Assembly (NCBI GenBank): GCA_029556335.1 | Contig: JAKQFA010000035.1 | Coordinates: forward strand, 1-64,000 | Direction: 5' to 3' | Length of the DNA stretch: 64,000 nucleotides | DNA from: Methanobacteriota archaeon | GTDB lineage: Archaea > Methanobacteriota > Methanobacteria > Methanobacteriales > Methanobacteriaceae | Part shown: piece after piece, positions 53,686 through 63,448 of the stretch | Layout: every line of letters starts with the position of its first letter | Position numbering within the stretch: position 1 is the stretch's first letter | The notes under the pieces: generated by a model | Seen by the model: the letters and a program-made list of their open reading frames with translations, nothing else | Told to the model about the DNA's origin: nothing | The model's database searches: none | Program-made: the position numbers and the translations under genes

Positions 53686-54354
53686 CTATCTAGCACCCTT
53701 TCTTTTCTCCATTTTTTTCTTTAAAAGGTAGTACAAGACCAGAATGATAATAACCAAGGTCACAATATTGCCTAACATGGATACACTACCTTCTAATGCC
53801 AAATAGATGTTTCCGAATAACCAGGCCAGAAGTCCCCATGCAAATATCTGCACCAGGGATCCAAAAAATGTGGTGATGAGGTACATTTTCAGGTCGTATC
53901 TTATCAGGCCACAGAAGATGTTGATGACTATGCATGGGATGATAGGGACGCAACGGGCCAGGAAAATAAACAGATCATCAAAACGGCTATCTTTAAATCT
54001 TTTTTCTGCACCGGCCACATCCTCCATGGAAACCCCCAGATACTTTCCGGTTCGTTCTATGAATGGCTTTTCCAATTTATAGGCCAGGTAATAGTAAAAT
54101 AAAGAACCTACAGTAATTCCTAAAGAAGCAGGTATGGCTATTTTTACCAAAAGAATCCACAGAGAATCAATAGAAATGGGAGCTCCCTTCAAGATGATGA
54201 CGGTGGTACTCACTACGATTAAACTGGCTGGAATGGGAACGATGATCTGCTCCATGATACATCCCAAAAAAACAGTCCATGCACCGTTGTTAAGTATAAA
54301 CGACTCTAAACTAGTCAGTATTGAAGATAACAATAAATCCACCATTTTTTTCAA
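53686..54354 (-). CDS. DedA/SNARE-associated family membrane protein
   Basis: A 222-residue protein with about five to six membrane or re-entrant helices. The family signs are NGAWTVFLGCIMEQIIVPIPASL (the E-x-x-x-P-x-P pattern), a charged middle (KRFKDSRFDDLFIFLARCVPII) carrying the R-x-x-P motif, and a basic tail. DedA proteins recycle polyprenyl phosphate or move phospholipids across membranes in bacteria. Either of the first two Met codons (three codons apart) could be the start. Confidence 0.87.
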   Translation of the reverse strand: MKKMVDLLLSSILTSLESFILNNGAWTVFLGCIMEQIIVPIPASLIVVSTTVIILKGAPISIDSLWILLVKIAIPASLGITVGSLFYYYLAYKLEKPFIERTGKYLGVSMEDVAGAEKRFKDSRFDDLFIFLARCVPIIPCIVINIFCGLIRYDLKMYLITTFFGSLVQIFAWGLLAWLFGNIYLALEGSVSMLGNIVTLVIIILVLYYLLKKKMEKRKGAR

Positions 54355-54647
54355 TTGAACAATGGGACCAATGATCTAGGAAGTGAGATTTATAGGTCCT
54401 ATATCCATCACAATATAAACAAATTAAGAGGATTAATAATTAAAGGAGAATAATGTGAAAAAAGCCTACTAGCCGTATTTGATGGCTTGTCTCTTGGAAA
54501 CAGGGTCTTGTCGAGCGAAATATGTAAATCCGTATGCCACCATCTTGAAACTGGTGGATTCCACTACAGAAAAAAAAGACTTGGGGTGGAGTTTCATGGT
54601 ACCTGGTATTGTAGGGAAATTAACAGTCAAACCCAGAAATCATATAT

Positions 54648-55370
54648 CTATTTTTCATCCAAACCCCATTTCCTGCGGAACTTCAGCTTCTGCTCGGCGT
54701 TCATCCAGTGGCTACCATCACAGTATGGCTTGTTCTCGGATTTACCACACCTACAAAGTGTCATGCGGTTACGGACTTCATAAATCGTTCCATCCACGGA
54801 TTCCACTGGAATACCTCCCCGTACCCAGATAGGTCCTTCACAGTTCTTCTGGGGATCATGGATCAGGACTAGGGATGGTTCAAACTCCTTCTCAAATGCC
54901 TCGCCGGTTTCCTTATCCCAAAGAACCAGTCTACCTGAGGGGCAGATGGTGGCCTCTTCAATGGCCGTTTTTCTGGCTGCCTGGTCATCGGATTTTTTTA
55001 TAAGTTCCCTGATACCCCCTGATCTAAGGCAGAACCTGGAGTGGTCGCAGAACTCATGGGCATCAGTAAGGCGTAACTGGGGTCCTTCAAAGACCTCGGC
55101 CTTATCCAGGTAGGACTTTCGGTCCGCAGTTTCGGTACCATCAAAGCCAACTTCATTGTGGGCGCCGTCACAGAAGGGCTTATCCCGGGATGCTCCACAG
55201 CGGCAGAGACTGTAAATTTCGCGACTGGGATGTTCTTTTACCTCAATTAGCTCTTTAGTGTGGCCGGCTTCATCGGTGACCAGTTTCTGTTCATGGAGCG
55301 GCACTCCCCCCCTAACCAGGTAGGGACCGTCTTTTACTATTTTAATCCGGTATTCCTTTTTATTCTTCAT
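54648..55370 (-). CDS. Double CDGSH iron-sulfur protein
   Basis: A 240-residue protein with two CDGSH-type [2Fe-2S] sites. The first is LCRCGASRDKPFCDGAH (about 56-72), and the second is LCRCGKSENKPYCDGSH (about 207-223). Between them lies a divergent 4Fe-4S-mono-cluster-like segment with DHSRFCLRSGG and ATICPSGRLVLWD. Each CDGSH site binds a labile cluster with three Cys and one His. Proteins with this layout are widespread in archaea and bacteria, with a suspected role in redox or iron handling. It has no partner gene nearby. Confidence 0.92.
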   Translation of the reverse strand: MKNKKEYRIKIVKDGPYLVRGGVPLHEQKLVTDEAGHTKELIEVKEHPSREIYSLCRCGASRDKPFCDGAHNEVGFDGTETADRKSYLDKAEVFEGPQLRLTDAHEFCDHSRFCLRSGGIRELIKKSDDQAARKTAIEEATICPSGRLVLWDKETGEAFEKEFEPSLVLIHDPQKNCEGPIWVRGGIPVESVDGTIYEVRNRMTLCRCGKSENKPYCDGSHWMNAEQKLKFRRKWGLDEK

Positions 55371-55428
55371 CTTGAAACCCTCATACTATAGTTGATACGT
55401 TTCATGTCCCCTATCCCCTATTTTAGAT

Positions 55429-55998
55429 TCATATTCTTATTCGGGAGGATAGTATGGTCTTAATATCTTCATGAACCTTTCTAACGCTATGGTTGGCGTT
55501 GACCACTGAAAAGTTGTGATTCTGGGCCAATTTCAGGTAATTTTTTCTGACTTTCCCTAAAAATTCGGGGTTTTCGAAGTGATCCTTTCCCTCAAATCGA
55601 TTGATAGCTTGTTCAACATCCACATCAAGGAGTATGACTAGGTCCGGTTTTTTTATGTGCCGATTAATTTCCAGTATCCAATCTGGATCGCTTTGGTAAG
55701 CCAGGCTAGAATAAAAAGAGCGATCACTGATCACGATTTTTTCCTGCTTCTCAGCTTCCCCTATCCTATCCATGAGCATCATCCGGTCGGCAGCGAACAA
55801 CAAGCCCAGTATCCTCTGGAAGTGTGGAGTAGTAGCCCGGGGATCAGTTAACATTTCACGGATAAGCTGTCCCGGAGGGGATTCTGTGGGTTCGTAAACC
55901 CGGAGAACCTCTAATCCACATTTTTCCAGCCACTCCCCCAGCATCGCGAGTTGAGTGGATTTTCCAGATCCATCAATTCCTTCCAGACACAGGTACAT
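55429..55998 (-). CDS. tmk: Thymidylate kinase
   Basis: Phosphorylates dTMP to dTDP. It has about 189 residues from the ATG at 55998, with GGTGA five bases upstream; earlier in-frame codons lie inside the preceding gene. The P-loop is CLEGIDGSGKSTQ, the DR motif is ISDRSFYSSLAYQ, and RVYEPTESPPGQLIREML is the dTMP-binding region. The lid is short. The start is six bases beyond the stop of the DGGGP synthase gene, so the two are cotranscribed. Confidence 0.94.
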   Translation of the reverse strand: MYLCLEGIDGSGKSTQLAMLGEWLEKCGLEVLRVYEPTESPPGQLIREMLTDPRATTPHFQRILGLLFAADRMMLMDRIGEAEKQEKIVISDRSFYSSLAYQSDPDWILEINRHIKKPDLVILLDVDVEQAINRFEGKDHFENPEFLGKVRKNYLKLAQNHNFSVVNANHSVRKVHEDIKTILSSRIRI

Positions 55999-56003
55999 AT
56001 CAT

Positions 56004-56843
56004 TCACCCTAATAAAGACCATAAATAGGGGGATCCGGCTGCGAATGCCAGGAAGGTTACACCCATCCCCATCTTAATCTGTTTTGAGACAATTCTAGTG
56101 TTTTTGACTGATTGATCCTTCAGTACCCTTCCTGCACCATAGAGAAATACCACCATGGCCGGGATAAGAACTACCAGATAAACCCAGGTGAAAACTCCCC
56201 AAAAGTATAGCAGGGGGCTGGCCAGACTGGCCGTGACCATGAAAAACGCTGCTGCCTTGGAAGAGATAGCATTCCCATATAATAAGGGCAGAGTTGTGGC
56301 CCCTTCTGCCTGATCCCCCTTCACATCCTCCATGTCCTTCACTATCTCCCGGGCCATGGTCATCAGGAAGGCGAAGAGGCTCAGATATACCGATACCATC
56401 ACCTGATCAACCACGATCCCACCAAATATGAAACATAACCCAGTTAAAAATGATATGGCCAGATTACCCACTATTAACATCCTTTTAAGACTGTAAGCGT
56501 ACCATATCATCAGAAGTGAGCTTAAAAGAGCAATGGATCCTAGGAGGGCGTTAATACCGAAGGCCAGTATTATACCAACGATGAACAGTGTCGAAGAATA
56601 CATCCCGGCGTTTCGGAGGGGAATCCGCCCGGAGGGTATGGGTCTCTCTGGTTTGTTAATGGCATCAATCTTATGGTCAAAGTAGTCATTGATGGAGTTA
56701 CCCGCCCCAGTTACGATGAAAACCACCGCACCGGCTATGAATACATCCCCGGTAAAGTTACCACTGATAATGGCCATTAAGAAGATGGCCACCACCGCCA
56801 TAAGAGCATTGAGTGGCCTTAAAATCTCTAGGTAAGCATTCAT
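56004..56843 (-). CDS. Digeranylgeranylglyceryl phosphate synthase (UbiA family)
   Basis: Adds the second geranylgeranyl chain to geranylgeranylglyceryl phosphate, forming the second ether bond of archaeal lipids. The 279 residues have about eight membrane helices and both Asp-rich motifs: NSINDYFDHKIDAINKPERP (about 47-66) and KDMEDVKGD (about 170). Length and the RPIPSGRI segment fit the archaeal DGGGP synthase group of UbiA prenyltransferases. The gene is followed within six bases by tmk. Confidence 0.92.
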   Translation of the reverse strand: MNAYLEILRPLNALMAVVAIFLMAIISGNFTGDVFIAGAVVFIVTGAGNSINDYFDHKIDAINKPERPIPSGRIPLRNAGMYSSTLFIVGIILAFGINALLGSIALLSSLLMIWYAYSLKRMLIVGNLAISFLTGLCFIFGGIVVDQVMVSVYLSLFAFLMTMAREIVKDMEDVKGDQAEGATTLPLLYGNAISSKAAAFFMVTASLASPLLYFWGVFTWVYLVVLIPAMVVFLYGAGRVLKDQSVKNTRIVSKQIKMGMGVTFLAFAAGSPYLWSLLG

Positions 56844-56947
56844 GAAATCACTATCTTAAACTGATCTAAAGGGAGATTAGGAGCTTATTTAGGAATAATG
56901 GCTTTGGTAATTACTAATCTATCTACTGTTCATCTTCTACAAACTAC

Positions 56948-57406
56948 TTAAATTTTTGCTTGGGAAAGTTCAACGTACCTGAGAGCGTTGTCCCTGATCC
57001 TCTTGATCTCATCTGCCCCTAATTGTCTCACTGCCCGTGCAGGGACTCCCAGTATCAGACTGGCTTCAGGGAATTCCTTACCAGCAGTTACCAGTGCCCC
57101 GGCCCCTACTATACTGTTTTTTCTAATGAGTGCTCCGTCCAGGAGGGTGGAGTTAATACCGATGATACAGTTTTCCTCCACGGTGCAGGCATGCACCACT
57201 GCTGAGTGACCCACCGTAACATAATCACCTATTTCTGCAGGGGAATGCACAACACAGTTATCCTGGATATTTGAAAACTCACCAATGTTGATACTTCCCA
57301 TATCCCCCCTTATAACTGCGTTGTACCATACCGAAGAATTTCGACCTATATGAACATCACCCACAATTTTCGCGCCAGATAATTGTTTAACCGTCCTATG
57401 AATCAT
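56948..57406 (-). CDS. Gamma-carbonic anhydrase-like hexapeptide protein
   Basis: A 152-residue left-handed beta-helix protein. Hexapeptide repeats run through most of the length (IGRNSSVWYNAVIRGDMGSI, IGDYVTVGHSAVVHAC, IGINSTLLDGALI). The three zinc His of gamma-class carbonic anhydrases are in CVVHS and VGHSAVVHAC. It lacks the acidic loop of the Methanosarcina Cam enzyme and is closer to CamH/YrdA-type proteins, some of which have weak or no anhydrase activity. It forms trimers in the family. Confidence 0.88.
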   Translation of the reverse strand: MIHRTVKQLSGAKIVGDVHIGRNSSVWYNAVIRGDMGSINIGEFSNIQDNCVVHSPAEIGDYVTVGHSAVVHACTVEENCIIGINSTLLDGALIRKNSIVGAGALVTAGKEFPEASLILGVPARAVRQLGADEIKRIRDNALRYVELSQAKI

Positions 57407-57495
57407 AAAAACCAGCCCCTATCAATAATATATGAACCCGGGGACAGATAATAATGACTAGCACTCCAGTAGTCATACCCCAGGGAGGGAAATTC

Positions 57496-60063
57496 ATGTC
57501 CACCAAGTTAATACCAGAACTTTTAGCACCAGCAGGTTCCATATCCGCCCTTAAAGCAGCAGCTGCGACTGGTGCCGATGCCGTGTACTTGGCTGGTTCG
57601 AATTTCGGGGCCCGACATTATGCTGAAAATTTCAGCCGCAAAGAAATGGAGGAAGCATTTAATTACGCCCATTTAAGGGGTTTAAAGGTTTATGTAACGG
57701 TTAACACCCTCCAGAAGGATGCTGAACTAGTTGAAGTGGCTGATTATCTGTGCTGGCTTTATGAAAGAGGAGCTGATGGGGTTATTGTCCAGGATCTGGG
57801 GGTGGCTGGCTTAGCCCGGGATCTGGTTCCCAAACTTCCCCTCCACGCCTCCACCCAGATGACCATCCACAACCAGGAAGGAGTGAAATGGGCCGCTGAT
57901 TTTGGATTTAAAAGGGTTATTCTCCCACGAGAAATGGGACTAGGTGAAATAAAGCAGATGTCCCAGGAACTTATAAAAGGGGTGGAGCTGGAAGTCTTCA
58001 TACATGGAGCACTATGCTACTCCTATTCGGGCCAGTGTCTTTTATCATCCCTGATAGGAGGTAGAAGCGGTAACCGGGGCATGTGCGCCCAGCCCTGCCG
58101 TAAAACTTACCAGTTGGTCACTGGCCCGACGGACCAGTATGGGAGGCCACTAGGACTTACGGAAGTGTCTATGGAAGGAGATTACCTACTCTCCACCCGG
58201 GATCTCTCCCTATACCCCTACCTGGAGGAAGTGGTTAATTCTCCTATTTCTTCTTTTAAGATTGAAGGCCGAATGCGTTCCCCAGTATACGTTGCCCTGG
58301 TGGTAAGCATATACCGTAAAGCCCTGGAAGCTATTAAAAATGGGAATTGGAAGCCCCAAAAAGAAGATATTGAAAATTTAAAGCTGGCCTTCAACCGGGG
58401 ATTCACCCGGGGCCACATACTTGAAGCAAGACCTGGGAGTACCATGGAAAGGCGGAGCCCTGGAAACAGGGGCCTATATCTGGGGCAGATCACCCACTGG
58501 GATCCTGTTTCCCATCGGGCCACACTGAAACTGGAAAGTTCCAGCTTTCCTCAACAGGGGGATGGGCTGCTTTTCACCACCCAGTCCGGGAAAAAGGTGG
58601 TGGGTATGGGCCTTGATAAAACACCCCCCCTACACCAGGGCCGGGTTATTATAAAACCCCCCCGCATGGTGCAACCTGGATATAAAGTATATATGACCCG
58701 TAAAGAATCCCTGCATAGCTGGGCTTCCAGATCCATAAAAAGCTCGCTACAACCCATCATTAATCTGGATCTGCAAATGAAATGGGATGATAGCCTTGTA
58801 CCCATTATAAATGGACGCATAATCACTGCTAATGGTGAAAACATTCCCATAACATATAGGGCTGCTTTGGCCATGGAGCCGGCCAGAAAACATCCCCTGA
58901 GTGTGAGGCGGATCCGTGAACAAATCCAAAAAACTGGAGGCACCATCTTCAACATCTGCAAGTTGGAAATTGATTACCCTGGTGGCTTGTTCGCCCCAAT
59001 ATCCACTTTGAATCAATTAAGAAGGAATTTTCTAGAAGAAGCTGAGGAATTACTGATAAAGCGGCACCTTCCCGATGGCTTGGAGATAGGTACCATCCAT
59101 CATAATCTGGAGAGGGTAAAAAGGGAGTTGACCTTGGATTTACAAGTACCAAGCCCATCCACAACCCCGGATCTAATGGTCTGGATCAGTGATCCAAAAT
59201 CACTCTTAAAAGCAGTGGAGGAGGAATGTAAACGGGCTTACCTCCAAGCCCCCATGGATCTTAAGTCCAGAAAGGATGGCAAGAAAATTCTAAAATTAAT
59301 GGAACGGGCCATTAATATGGTGGATGATTCAAAAACACAATTAATCTGGAAGTGGCCTTTAATCACTCCTCACAGTCTTCTGAAAAATTTGGAGCCACTC
59401 CTAAATGAATTGGTTGAACTGGGCCTGCCTGGTGTTATGGTGGATGGATTAGGTGCTGCTGAAGTTGTTAAGAATCAGGAAAGGCCCCCGAATTTATACG
59501 GTTCCACAGGGCTTAATATCTGGAATCATCTGACCATGCAGGAACTGGCAGGAGCTTTCAATGGCCTTAGCATTTCACCTGAACTCTCCCGGGATGACCT
59601 GATGAAGTTGAGCCGTTTAAAGGGTTTAAACGCCGACTTGGAGATCATGGTCCAGGGAAACCAGGAGGTGCTAATCAGCCAGGACACTCTAGGCCCGGCT
59701 GATGACGGGGAAAAGTATGATGATAAGGTTTTCTGGGGAATCAAAGATAAAAAAGGACATATATTCCCGGTGAAATGGGATCATGACCATCGGACCCATG
59801 TATTTAACTCGGTGGAACTCTGTTTGATTGATCATCTGCCCAGCTTAGTGAATATGGGTTGGGGAGGGCTGGTTATTGATGCCCGGGGAAAACCAGTTGC
59901 CTACACCAGGGATATGATACAACTATACCAGGATGCCCTGCACCTATCCCTGCAGAATCCCCCTGATTTGAAGGGTGAACTTCGAAGCCTTAAAAAGGAG
60001 GTTAAAATGAGATCAACCGGTGGAATAACCACCGGCAACTTTTTAAGGGGCGTGTTGAATTAA
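57496..60063 (+). CDS. U32-family peptidase-like protein with DUF3656
   Basis: A protein of about 855 residues from the ATG at 57496, which follows a strong GGGAGGGA; an ATG at 57454 has no site. The N-terminal U32 domain has ELLAPAGSISALKAAAATGA, ADAVYLAGSNFGAR, EVFIHGALCYSYSGQCLLSS, GGRSGNRGMCAQPCRK and FKIEGRMRSPVYVA. Its conserved Cys probably hold an Fe-S cluster. A DUF3656-like middle (about 380-480) and a second barrel-like half follow. Bacterial relatives (RlhA, TrhP) hydroxylate rRNA or tRNA using prephenate-derived chemistry, so RNA modification is a better guess than proteolysis. Confidence 0.9.
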   Translation: MSTKLIPELLAPAGSISALKAAAATGADAVYLAGSNFGARHYAENFSRKEMEEAFNYAHLRGLKVYVTVNTLQKDAELVEVADYLCWLYERGADGVIVQDLGVAGLARDLVPKLPLHASTQMTIHNQEGVKWAADFGFKRVILPREMGLGEIKQMSQELIKGVELEVFIHGALCYSYSGQCLLSSLIGGRSGNRGMCAQPCRKTYQLVTGPTDQYGRPLGLTEVSMEGDYLLSTRDLSLYPYLEEVVNSPISSFKIEGRMRSPVYVALVVSIYRKALEAIKNGNWKPQKEDIENLKLAFNRGFTRGHILEARPGSTMERRSPGNRGLYLGQITHWDPVSHRATLKLESSSFPQQGDGLLFTTQSGKKVVGMGLDKTPPLHQGRVIIKPPRMVQPGYKVYMTRKESLHSWASRSIKSSLQPIINLDLQMKWDDSLVPIINGRIITANGENIPITYRAALAMEPARKHPLSVRRIREQIQKTGGTIFNICKLEIDYPGGLFAPISTLNQLRRNFLEEAEELLIKRHLPDGLEIGTIHHNLERVKRELTLDLQVPSPSTTPDLMVWISDPKSLLKAVEEECKRAYLQAPMDLKSRKDGKKILKLMERAINMVDDSKTQLIWKWPLITPHSLLKNLEPLLNELVELGLPGVMVDGLGAAEVVKNQERPPNLYGSTGLNIWNHLTMQELAGAFNGLSISPELSRDDLMKLSRLKGLNADLEIMVQGNQEVLISQDTLGPADDGEKYDDKVFWGIKDKKGHIFPVKWDHDHRTHVFNSVELCLIDHLPSLVNMGWGGLVIDARGKPVAYTRDMIQLYQDALHLSLQNPPDLKGELRSLKKEVKMRSTGGITTGNFLRGVLN

Positions 60064-60139
60064 AAGGACAGTTTAAGCCATCCAAAGATTTCCTTCATTT
60101 TCTGGGAAATTTAAATCAAAAACCAGGATAATACTTAGC

Positions 60140-60678
60140 TTAATTGTTTTTCGGGTTTGTCAGGGGGTTATAACACTGAATGTACCAAGGCTGGTCCCGG
60201 CTAAGGGCCGCTAGTTGCACCAGATTCATATAGGGGGAGGTATTCCCGGGAATGATAATCCAAGTAGGGGGTAGATTATGATTCCCTCCAGGGATGCCAT
60301 GGTAATATTGCCGTGATAGTAAGCTATGGCTGGTGAATCCCAATTTTTTACAAAATGGTGAGTATTAGAACCATGACTATTCCCCACCAGAACTTTAATC
60401 ACCCAGGAATCCCCTGCCAAGTATGATGGAGCCTTGGGAGATTCTTGATTCCCCTGATTCTGTTTCTCAGTCCATGTTAATACAGCACCTGCAGGGTGTT
60501 GGCCAGGATGATTCCAGATAAGATCCTTAAAAATTGTGTAGGAGTTGGTGGCTGCGAAGCCCCAGGAGGAAGAACTGTACAGGTCCCTTTATAAACCCCT
60601 TCCACTCCATGTAACAAGAGGTACATCCCCCCGGTATCAGGTCAATGCCAAGACAAGTAGACAAACAATTAGATCCAT
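60140..60678 (-). pseudogene. Frameshifted secreted-protein gene
   Basis: The minus strand holds coding-like pieces in different frames. An ATG at 60678 opens a signal-like MDLIVCLLVLALT before a stop. A shifted frame reads RDLYSSSSWGFAATNSYTIF, a WNHPGQHPAGAVLTWTEKQ segment, YLAGDSWVIKVLVGN and NWDSPAIAYYHGNI. A third frame completes it with GIPGGNHNLPPTWIIIPGN to YNPLTNPKNN and a stop at 60140. At least two frameshifts or stops separate the parts, so the gene appears broken unless the sequence has errors. The original product was probably exported; the family is unknown. Confidence 0.45.
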
Positions 60679-60937
60679 TTTTTTATATTCCCCCGAAATC
60701 ACTATGGATTTAGTGTATTACATGACTTTTATTATTTTTAACTTCTTTAACTTCCTCTGACTCAGGCTGGATTCCATTAAACAGCGAAATAGTCTGGTTC
60801 TATCCGGTAAAGTCCATATTAATTTTTTTATTACTCGGGTGAGGTGTTCATAAAATGATTCCCCACACATTCCCGCCCCAACCCACTCATAAAATGATTA
60901 ATAGGTGTGAAGAACAAGGATATTTAAGGTGTGAAAT

Positions 60938-62827
60938 TTGGAACTGCGTAATATAAAGGGTGTTGGAGAACGGATGGCCCAGCGTATAGAGAGGGAATTT
61001 GGGAGTGAAGATGCATTCCTAGATGCCGCCCTTAACTGCGAGGTGGATCGGCTGGCTCGCATCGAGGGGATAAGTCAACGTAGGGCTGTTGAAATTATCA
61101 ACGAAGTTCTTGGTAACCCAAGCCAGAAATTTCTAAAAACAGAACGGGCCATTCAACTCTACGAAGATATCATTAAAAAGATTCTAGACCATGCCAGTAC
61201 TGATTATGCCCGTAATAGAGTTCTACTTCTAAGCCCCACCAAGGATCCTGGAACAATCCAGGAAAGAATGAGTAGGGTGATGGATGCCAAAAGGATGGTG
61301 GCTGAACTACCGCAAGATGAGATCCAAAAGCTCCTAATAAGGGTTAATCCCCTGGAAAAACCACGTCCCCGGGTTGAACCAGGACACGCCCTCCTGGTTG
61401 AGAGTAAAAAGGATTATGAAAATCTTTTAGAACGTGACTTGCACCGTTACATTTCCATAATAACCCTGGAGGAATTGGAAAGCCTTCATGAGTATGAACT
61501 GGTAGTTTACGCCTATAATGAAGGTTTTTTAGAAATTGATGATGCTCCTAACCTGGCAATGGTCCCCCTGGATGCCCAGGATGGAGAGCTGGTACCAGGA
61601 AAGGTGCTCGCCTACTACCAGCACAACCAGGAGACCCTGGAAAATGCAGCTAAACTAAGGGATATCCTAGGCTGGAGTTCTATCCTGCCGGATGTGATGA
61701 ACACTCTCTGCTCGATACAATCTCGCCGGGTGGATGAAGCCAGCTTCAACCGAACCGTGGATGAGGCTAAGGAAAATGCGGATCAGAAGATGAAAAACGC
61801 CATTAAGGGGGTGGAATTATCTGGCCAGGAGGTTTTAGATCTTCTGAACAGTGGGATGCCCGGTAAAATCAGGGACATCCTGGATACTGTTCTGGATGAG
61901 GCCCGGCAGGAAATTTACTCCAAAACCGGCTGTAGTTTTAATCCATTCCTGGCCAAGTACCCCCTGGAATTTGATGAGGAAGAGTTGGCCCGGGTCCGGG
62001 AGCAGGAAATGGGACGGCAACAATTGAAAGCCTTTGAACACCAGGTGATGGCAGCCAAGGAACTTTCACAGTTACATGGGAAAGTTGAAAAGGAGGTGAG
62101 GGAAGTGCTGGAGTTTGACTACCAGTATACCCTGGGAAGCTTTGCATATAAATATGGCTTGCAGGAACCTGTCCTCGCCGATGGTTTCAGCTTTGAAGAT
62201 GCTATAAATCTAGATCTGGCCCTTTCCAGGAAAGTTCAGCGGATAAGTTACCAGCTCCAGTATCCTGATAACGTGGTGTTATTAACCGGGGCCAACAGTG
62301 GAGGAAAAACTACCCTGCTGGAGACACTGGCCCAGATATCCATACTGACCCAGATGGGGTTGCCGGTTCCAGTGATAATGGCTCGGGTGAAGCTGGTTGA
62401 TGAACTATACTTCTTTTCCAAGAAGCGTGCCCTGGATGCCGGTGCCTTCGAATCCTTCCTCTGGAACTTTGTACCAATAGCCACCCAGAACACTGATAAA
62501 CTAGTCCTCCTGGATGAATTAGAAGCTATGACTGAGTTGGAGGCTGCAGCAAAGATCATATCCAGTTTTATGGGATTTATCCAGGATTCAGGGAGTTATG
62601 CTGTTATTGTAACCCATCTGGCACGGGAAATACTTAAACATATCCAGGTGCGTGTGGATGGAATTGAAGCCAGTGGACTGGACGATGAATACAATTTAAT
62701 CGTGGACCGAACTCCTAGGATGGATTACCTGGCCCGCAGTACGCCGGAACTCATTCTCCGGAGGGTTTATGAAAAGTCAGACGGAAAAGTGAAGGATGTC
62801 TACAGGAAAATGCTGGAGCTCTTTTAA
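60938..62827 (+). CDS. MutS-family ATPase with N-terminal helix-hairpin-helix region
   Basis: A 629-residue protein of an archaeal MutS-related family. The first 60 residues form tandem HhH-like motifs (IKGVGERMAQRIEREFG and IEGISQRRAVEIINEVLG). A long helical core follows, then the MutS ATPase: Walker A TGANSGGKTTLLET (about 450-463), Walker B LVLLDELEAMTELEAA and VIVTHLARE. There is no classic mismatch-recognition domain and no MutL nearby, so it resembles MutS2/MutS5-like proteins that act on branched DNA. The start is TTG with AAGGTGTG about six bases upstream; no ATG or GTG in frame fits better. Confidence 0.9.
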   Translation: MELRNIKGVGERMAQRIEREFGSEDAFLDAALNCEVDRLARIEGISQRRAVEIINEVLGNPSQKFLKTERAIQLYEDIIKKILDHASTDYARNRVLLLSPTKDPGTIQERMSRVMDAKRMVAELPQDEIQKLLIRVNPLEKPRPRVEPGHALLVESKKDYENLLERDLHRYISIITLEELESLHEYELVVYAYNEGFLEIDDAPNLAMVPLDAQDGELVPGKVLAYYQHNQETLENAAKLRDILGWSSILPDVMNTLCSIQSRRVDEASFNRTVDEAKENADQKMKNAIKGVELSGQEVLDLLNSGMPGKIRDILDTVLDEARQEIYSKTGCSFNPFLAKYPLEFDEEELARVREQEMGRQQLKAFEHQVMAAKELSQLHGKVEKEVREVLEFDYQYTLGSFAYKYGLQEPVLADGFSFEDAINLDLALSRKVQRISYQLQYPDNVVLLTGANSGGKTTLLETLAQISILTQMGLPVPVIMARVKLVDELYFFSKKRALDAGAFESFLWNFVPIATQNTDKLVLLDELEAMTELEAAAKIISSFMGFIQDSGSYAVIVTHLAREILKHIQVRVDGIEASGLDDEYNLIVDRTPRMDYLARSTPELILRRVYEKSDGKVKDVYRKMLELF

Positions 62828-62876
62828 ATTCCAGGAAAAAAGTATTCAAAAAAAATAAAGGGAAACAACAATTCAA

Positions 62877-63383
62877 TTAATCTCCTAAAAGTTCTTCAAC
62901 CTTTTCTTTTTTCATTTCCAGTATAACATAATCACCAATATGCTTAATATCATCATCAGAGACTATTAAATTCTTTTTACGGAATGTGGATCCAGTGGCG
63001 ATTACTACATTATGGATCAAGCAACCCTTGGGATCGATGAGCATATCCTCCACCTTACCAATGATGAGGGCATCTTCGGACAGTACCTCCTTTCCTAGGA
63101 ATGTCTTTAACAGATCACCCTCCAGGGGGAGTTGTTCTATTTTATCAACTTTGCCCTTGGCTTCAACACCCGCCTCATCCAGGGTTAGTTGCATGTAATC
63201 CCCAATTTCAGCTATTTCATCGCTCACCACTGCAAAGTAGTTCCTTTTAAGTGCAGATCCGGTTACCACAATGACCTTATCCACCAGGCACTTCTTGATG
63301 GTCACCGAGATATCCGCCACCTTTCCAACTTCCCGGGCTTGTTTATCAATCACCACAGTTCCTATAAAATCCGTTGCTTTCAT
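62877..63383 (-). CDS. Tandem PRC-barrel protein
   Basis: About 168 residues from the ATG at 63383, with GGAGGT eight bases upstream. Two PRC-barrel-like repeats are visible: TDFIGTVVIDKQAREVGKVADIS to NYFAVVSDEIAEIGDYMQL and LKTFLGKEVLSEDALIIGKVEDM to NLIVSDDDIKHIGDYVIL. Each repeat ends in the same IGDY pattern, so the protein arose by duplication. PRC barrels occur in RNA maturation (RimM), photosynthesis and archaeal cell division (CdpB); which applies here is not evident. A T8 run follows the gene on its strand. Confidence 0.88.
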   Translation of the reverse strand: MKATDFIGTVVIDKQAREVGKVADISVTIKKCLVDKVIVVTGSALKRNYFAVVSDEIAEIGDYMQLTLDEAGVEAKGKVDKIEQLPLEGDLLKTFLGKEVLSEDALIIGKVEDMLIDPKGCLIHNVVIATGSTFRKKNLIVSDDDIKHIGDYVILEMKKEKVEELLGD

Positions 63384-63448
63384 CAAATTCTACCTCCCTA
63401 AAGGCTTTTTTAAACAATTGTCCATGAGCTTGGCATACAACAGTACTA

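Noticed and set aside
60545..60760. 71-codon plus-strand open frame
   Set aside because: It lies opposite the broken secreted-protein gene, which reads better on the minus strand.
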